A stretch of DNA of 64,000 nucleotides from Tubiluchus corallicola (lineage: Eukaryota; Priapulida; Priapulimorpha; Priapulimorphida; Tubiluchidae). Position 1 is the first letter of the stretch; each line of letters opens with the position of its first letter. The stretch covers positions 62,001-126,000 of the forward strand of contig JAQGDQ010000055.1 of assembly GCA_030141605.1 (NCBI GenBank). Reading direction: 5' to 3'. Position numbers and translations under genes: made by a program. The notes under the pieces were generated by a model that was given only the letters and a program-made list of their open reading frames with translations, did not search any database and was not told the origin of the DNA. Shown in pieces: positions 61,501-64,000 of the stretch.

Positions 61501-63214
61501 ACTACTATGTAACACCAAATAAATGATAAGTAAATAAATATAGTGCATTATTTATTGTAAAATTATATTTGCTTGTGAATTGTTCTATTGTAAGATTATT
61601 CAATGACAGGGCCTTACTTAATCTGCTTTGTTGCTCTGGGTTTTAACTTCATGTGTTTATATGAAAAGTTCTTTAAGATTAGACACATAACAAGAAACAG
61701 CTGCGGCACTTTAGTAGATGAAGCCACCTGCACCAGTTTTACTGGCTGGCATCCATACATTTGCTAACCAGGCTAGGCTTTACTTTACTGCAGTCACTAT
61801 GCACATTCCACAACAACTGAGCTATTTGCTTTTTAACATTTCTGTTAGATGCTTTACTATGCATAAAATACAATGTAATTATACCTTTATAAGCTTAGCT
61901 GTTGTTATGATATACTTAAGTTTTATCTCTGTTTATTTTAGCTTGTGATTGTGATCTGAGATTCTCTACTGGATCCTGTGCCCCCGAGACAGGGCAGTGC
62001 GAATGCCGGGAAAACTTTGTTGGTGAGAACTGTGATTCCTGCAATGCTGGATATTATGGTTATCCGGACTGCTGGCCCTGTGACTGCAACTCTTACGGGA
62101 CTCTTGGAGACGTGTGCCATGCTGGCGGCGGTAACTGCCCTTGCAAATACAACTTCGACGGGCCTCAGTGTGACCAATGCGCGGCGGGTTTCTATCAATT
62201 TCCAGATTGTCTGCGTAAGTCCGTAATTTATTTGTTGTGAGACAAAGCTCAGCTATTGACAACTACTAGAGAACAGTATTGATGTGTACTTTACATACAC
62301 ACAGTTTTAGGTAGTTCTATTGTTTTGTAACTATCGATTGTAACTGTAGTAATGTAAACACAACTCAAATATCTAAATGAAAAGTGGATAGAACGATAGT
62401 ATATATCATTTTTATTCACATATCGAAATGCAATACATCGACAAGTTAGTATAATAGTAGCAATATAAATAACTAAAAAATTAAAAGTGTTAGTAACATA
62501 GTTTCAAATTCATCATACACAAATCCAGTTATTAATATCTTGCTGTTCAACATCCAATAAAGTTCATATGCTATCCAATCATTAAAACTATAATTATCAT
62601 TGTAATAATGTACAAAAATGTTATTTTTTTCCAACGTTGTTAAGCTACTGTGAGTATTTTAGATTGACAATGTACTCAAGTGTTCATTATTGGAGTTTAT
62701 GCTCACGAATAGAATTTTTACAAAAACTTAATACTTTTTTGTTAATCATAATTGGTTGCATTACCTGTGCTGATATGGCATAGAACAGTACTACTTAAAC
62801 AGTAGCTGACAGCCTTAATATTACTTCTTACACCAGCCTGTTATCTTAACCTGCTTAGCATGTTGCAAAATTATAACCTGGTTGGCCCTGGTTAGGGTCA
62901 GCCTTGCAATGTTTCATCAAACTCTTTTATAGCTAATGTTTCTGGGACATTTTCTAAGTGATTCATCAATGTCAACAGTTTGTTGAAGTGCACTGATTTT
63001 CTATTTTTCATGAGTTTGTAAGAAAAACAGTCAGCTGGGTTTATGGTGAAAAACGCTAAGAACTTTTTTATTTTAGCCTGCAACTGTTCCCAATATGGTG
63101 CTATAAATCAGGTATGCGACCTCGAAACTGGACAGTGTCCTTGCGATAACCGCTACACGGAGAGAGCTTGTGATGCGTGTCGACCAGGCACCTGGAATTA
63201 TCCTAATTGTGATT
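49287..63214 (+). CDS. LanA: Laminin subunit alpha (alpha-3/5 type), N-terminal part; continues past the window
   Basis: A secreted basement-membrane chain that assembles with beta and gamma laminins; the LN domain polymerises the network. Exons are 49287-49514, 50724-50876, 55179-55263, 56801-56952, 57885-58055, 58350-58563, 59838-59950, 61078-61168, 61942-62214 and 63077-63214, encoding 539 residues before the right edge with matching phases. Residues 1-23 look like a signal peptide. The LN domain spans about 27-276 ([38 protein letters not shown]). Five LE modules follow from C277. The [20 protein letters not shown] junction and the LE order favour the alpha-3/5 (LanA, LAMA5) class over alpha-1/2, from memory and not alignment. 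Confidence 0.95.
49515..50723 (+). other. Laminin intron 1
   Basis: A 1.2-kb intron with no recognisable gene or multi-copy repeat. Confidence 0.8.
50724..50876 (+). CDS. LanA: Laminin alpha exon 2 (LN domain)
   Basis: Encodes [40 protein letters not shown] and [14 protein letters not shown] is an N-glycosylation site. Phase 0 at both ends. Confidence 0.96.
52660..53105 (-). mobile_element. LINE 3' end with ACGGTA-repeat tail
   Basis: The minus-strand frame (52797-53105) carries [39 protein letters not shown] and FKIRLDRHW, the classic RVVxxWNxLPxxVVxA...FKxxLDxHW ending of non-LTR reverse transcriptases. Past the stop the element finishes in a short (ACGGTA)n tail seen on the + strand as TACCGTTACCGTTACCGT. 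Confidence 0.85.
53425..53740 (+). repeat. Degenerate minisatellite, three units of about 105 bp
   Basis: Units begin near 53425, 53529 and 53634 with ATTTTACTAAGGATGTATTG or variants such as ATTTTACTACGAATGTATTG. Each runs through TTTATT...CATTT-TAAT to AGTAATTAAT. Very T-rich on this strand. Confidence 0.75.
53961..54290. mobile_element. Probable DNA-transposon remnant with CAGGGCCAGATTTA end
   Basis: CAGGGCCAGATTTACCAATA followed by GGC and AGGCCATTAGCCTAG resembles widespread transposon ends beginning CAGGGCCGGATTTA. GC-rich GGGCC motifs recur to about 54280. No matching inverted terminus was found. Confidence 0.45.
55179..55263 (+). CDS. LanA: Laminin alpha exon 3 (LN domain)
   Basis: Encodes [20 protein letters not shown] and ALERSVDLG, an invariant LN core. 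Acceptor ATTTCAG, donor GTAAGT, phase 1 out. Confidence 0.96.
55655..55800 (+). repeat. Direct repeat, period about 71 bp
   Basis: GAATGAAATTCCGTATGC and TTTTTACTCACGCGCATTGT recur as GAATGAAATCCAGTATGT and TTTTTACCCACGTGCATTGA. Two diverged units. Confidence 0.75.
56030..56646. mobile_element. TTAA-flanked MITE family A, copy 4
   Basis: A full-length copy of 617 bp. TTAAAGGAAGACCAGATGAT at the left and GATTGGGTCCAGTTTTGCTT then TAA at the right. The interior aligns with copies 2 and 3, including AATTCAGTGTGTTG and CAACCGAAATGCAGG-type core. Non-coding. Confidence 0.85.
56801..56952 (+). CDS. LanA: Laminin alpha exon 4 (LN domain)
   Basis: Encodes [40 protein letters not shown] and [11 protein letters not shown]. 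Phase 1 in, phase 0 out at a GTCAAT donor; this donor is weak, but the next exon continues in frame. Confidence 0.95.
56953..57884 (+). other. Laminin intron 4
   Basis: A 0.93-kb intron. A hammerhead-like CTGATGA...GAAA motif at 57536-57564 is the only notable item. Confidence 0.8.
57530..57575 (+). other. Hammerhead-like motif, possible retroelement fossil
   Basis: CACTGATGATGAAAGCTGAT then TACTGTTGAAATGTTTGGAC contains the CTGATGA and GAAA core elements in order. Similar strings occur at the ends of Penelope-like and some LINE elements. Stem pairing is poor, so an active ribozyme is doubtful. Confidence 0.25.
57885..58055 (+). CDS. LanA: Laminin alpha exon 5 (LN domain)
   Basis: Encodes [40 protein letters not shown] and [13 protein letters not shown] is an N-glycosylation site. 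Phase 0 at both ends. Confidence 0.96.
58350..58563 (+). CDS. LanA: Laminin alpha exon 6 (end of LN, LE1)
   Basis: [20 protein letters not shown] closes LN and opens LE module 1 (from residue 277). It includes [19 protein letters not shown], typical of the first LE of alpha chains. Donor GTATGT, phase 1. Confidence 0.97.
58626..59069. mobile_element. Tigger/pogo-like MITE, copy 2
   Basis: CAGTAAGTCCTCTTTTAATG at the left; GTTAAGTGAGGACTCACTG at the right, with TA on both sides (58624-58625 and 59070-59071). 444 bp. Its ends match the element at 35509, and it also shares CTAGCTAG- and CAAGCAAACAGAAAGAAAT-like interior in reverse orientation. Confidence 0.85.
59226..59689. mobile_element. hAT-type MITE with CARTGGCGGCT termini
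   Basis: CAATGGCGGCT at the left and AGCCGCCACTG-type sequence (AAGCCGCCACTG) at the right. The 8-bp flanks CTCGCAAA (59218-59225) and CTCCCAAA (59690-59697) differ at one base, as expected for a hAT insertion. 464 bp, no transposase. Confidence 0.85.
59838..59950 (+). CDS. LanA: Laminin alpha exon 7 (LE2)
   Basis: Encodes [20 protein letters not shown] and [12 protein letters not shown], the first part of LE module 2. Phase 1 in, phase 0 out. Confidence 0.96.
59951..61077 (+). other. Laminin intron 7
   Basis: A 1.13-kb intron; MITE family B copy 2 fills 60137-60815. Confidence 0.85.
60137..60815. mobile_element. TTAA-flanked MITE family B, copy 2
   Basis: Left end TTAAAGGACAATAATAGG; the right end has decayed to TTTTCTTGTGCTCCAAAG. 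The body aligns with 44176-44799, sharing GGAATTTTTGTTTRTTTTCA and ACCTACCATCAAAATG-type sequence. Confidence 0.8.
61078..61168 (+). CDS. LanA: Laminin alpha exon 8 (LE2, continued)
   Basis: Encodes [20 protein letters not shown] and [10 protein letters not shown], completing LE module 2. NDT is a possible glycosylation site. Phase 1 out. Confidence 0.96.
61169..61941 (+). other. Laminin intron 8
   Basis: A 0.77-kb AT-rich intron with no recognisable element. Confidence 0.8.
61942..62214 (+). CDS. LanA: Laminin alpha exon 9 (LE3 and LE4)
   Basis: Encodes two whole LE modules: [20 protein letters not shown] through YYGYPDCWP, and [20 protein letters not shown] through FYQFPDCLP. The two long minus-strand open frames here are shadows of this GC-richer exon. 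Confidence 0.97.
62215..63076 (+). other. Laminin intron 9
   Basis: A 0.86-kb AT-rich intron with no recognisable element. Confidence 0.8.
63077..63214 (+). CDS. LanA: Laminin alpha exon 10 (LE5)
   Basis: Encodes [20 protein letters not shown], then [20 protein letters not shown] and PNCD, LE module 5. It ends in phase 1 at GTAAGT; the following exon lies beyond the window. Confidence 0.96.
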
Positions 63215-63476
63215 GTAAGTAATATAGCTGTCAGTTTTTCTTATAATTTTTTATACAGATTATTTCTGGGCTGCATACTGTTATGTTTTTGCTGTACGCG
63301 ATAATTAAGATAGAGTGTGTGGTGGCTGACTAGGTGGCTGACCCTGATAAGTTTTCAGTTCTTTCACCACCTACTCACCAACCAGCATTATATTTTATCA
63401 TTACACTCACATCTCGGTTAACCGAACCTCACTCTTACAGATATGGGAAAAATTTGACAAAATCTGTAGACCGTTA

Positions 63477-63673
63477 CTATGGACACAGTCCGTTGTTTCG
63501 CGAACTAACTGCTAGTTACTTATTTACATCATTACATCAGTGTTACCACATGTGTATGTCTATGTACAAAAATATATAATCAACTATGTGGAATTATTTG
63601 AGTCAATTGCTGACAGTTTTTATATACTTTTGCATAGGAGCGGCCCGTACTAGACATTTTTGGCACAATTAGG
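63477..63673. repeat. Partial copy of the 37487-37967 hAT MITE interior
   Basis: TTATTTGAGTCAATTGCTGA, CAGTTTTTATATACTTTTGC and ATAGGAGCGGCC match 37707-37790 nearly base for base. The CAGGGATGAG termini are absent, so it is a fragment or a related family with other ends. Confidence 0.8.
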
Positions 63674-63740
63674 CCATTGATTCTACATTACCGTGAGTCT
63701 AATACATGGCGCCTACTCTGTTAGCTTAGTATCAGTAAAT

Positions 63741-63808
63741 ATGGATGATCGTCAAATTTGAACCGACGTCTTCCCGCTTTTGACCGGCAAACCGAGCTAT
63801 GATTGTAT
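63741..63808 (-). repeat. tRNA-like sequence (tRNA pseudogene or SINE head)
   Basis: The minus strand reads ATAGCTCGGTTTGCCGGTC (A-box-like) and, about 25 bp on, GTCGGTTCAAATTTGAC (B-box-like). The spacing fits an internal Pol III promoter. The acceptor stem does not pair, so it is not a working tRNA. Confidence 0.45.
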
Positions 63809-64000
63809 ATTTTTCTATATAAATCATCACTGACCCTCGTATTTAATTATCTTATTGTTACATGCTCTGTATTTTGTAAAAGGTGATAAATAACTTACTA
63901 TGTTACTTACTGCATGAGTAAGGCTAGTTTTGCGTTTTTCTATGCAGTTATGGATTTTTAGCTGTAATACTTAGCTTTGTTAAATAAACTATTAACAAGA

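Larger units (their letters stand above)
63215..64000 (+). other. Laminin intron 10 (runs off the window)
   Basis: Contains a partial copy of the inner hAT MITE interior and a tRNA-like stretch. No further laminin exon is seen before the edge. Confidence 0.8.

Noticed and set aside
61938-62262. Two long minus-strand frames
   Set aside because: Shadows of the GC-richer laminin exon 9 on the + strand.

Overview
This is animal nuclear DNA: three multi-exon genes, all on the + strand and all with GT-AG introns, in AT-rich sequence full of decayed transposable elements. The proteins look arthropod-like. The Na+/K+-ATPase N-terminus carries an ADSYRVA motif, and its M3-M4 region ([15 protein letters not shown]) resembles insect alpha subunits from memory. 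An arthropod or a related protostome is the best guess, and the species cannot be fixed from the sequence alone.

Layout. (1) 220-25816: complete coding region of a Na+/K+-ATPase alpha subunit, 21 coding exons. The spliced CDS is 3135 nt (1044 residues plus stop) and every exon phase matches. (2) 25817-29134: the probable ATPase 3' UTR, then a decayed LINE whose 3' end lies about 30 bp before the next gene. (3) 29135-35486: a complete four-exon GATAD1-like gene (282 residues), a nuclear zinc-finger chromatin protein. (4) 35487-49286: 13.8 kb of intergenic DNA made largely of transposon remnants: a Tigger-like MITE, one hAT element nested in another, LINE 3' ends, a BEL/Pao pol fragment, TTAA-flanked MITEs and a doubtful histone H2A-like fragment. 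(5) 49287 to the window end: the 5' part of a laminin alpha gene (alpha-3/5 type), ten exons encoding signal peptide, LN domain and five LE modules; the gene runs off the right edge.

The three genes have unrelated jobs (ion pump, chromatin factor, basement-membrane protein), so their head-to-tail order suggests no operon. The most interesting material is the mobile DNA. At least five short repeat families occur more than once. Two have TTAA-type termini (A, four copies; B, two copies), one is a three-copy unknown family (C), one is Tigger-like with TA target sites (two copies), and one is the interior of a hAT MITE (two copies). Several insertions still show target-site duplications, including a perfect 8-bp one on the inner nested hAT. 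I found no clearly new functional system. The unexplained items are the A, B and C families, a 79-bp minisatellite, a degenerate GATAD1 zinc finger, and weak H2A-like, hammerhead-like, 5S-like and tRNA-like fossils.
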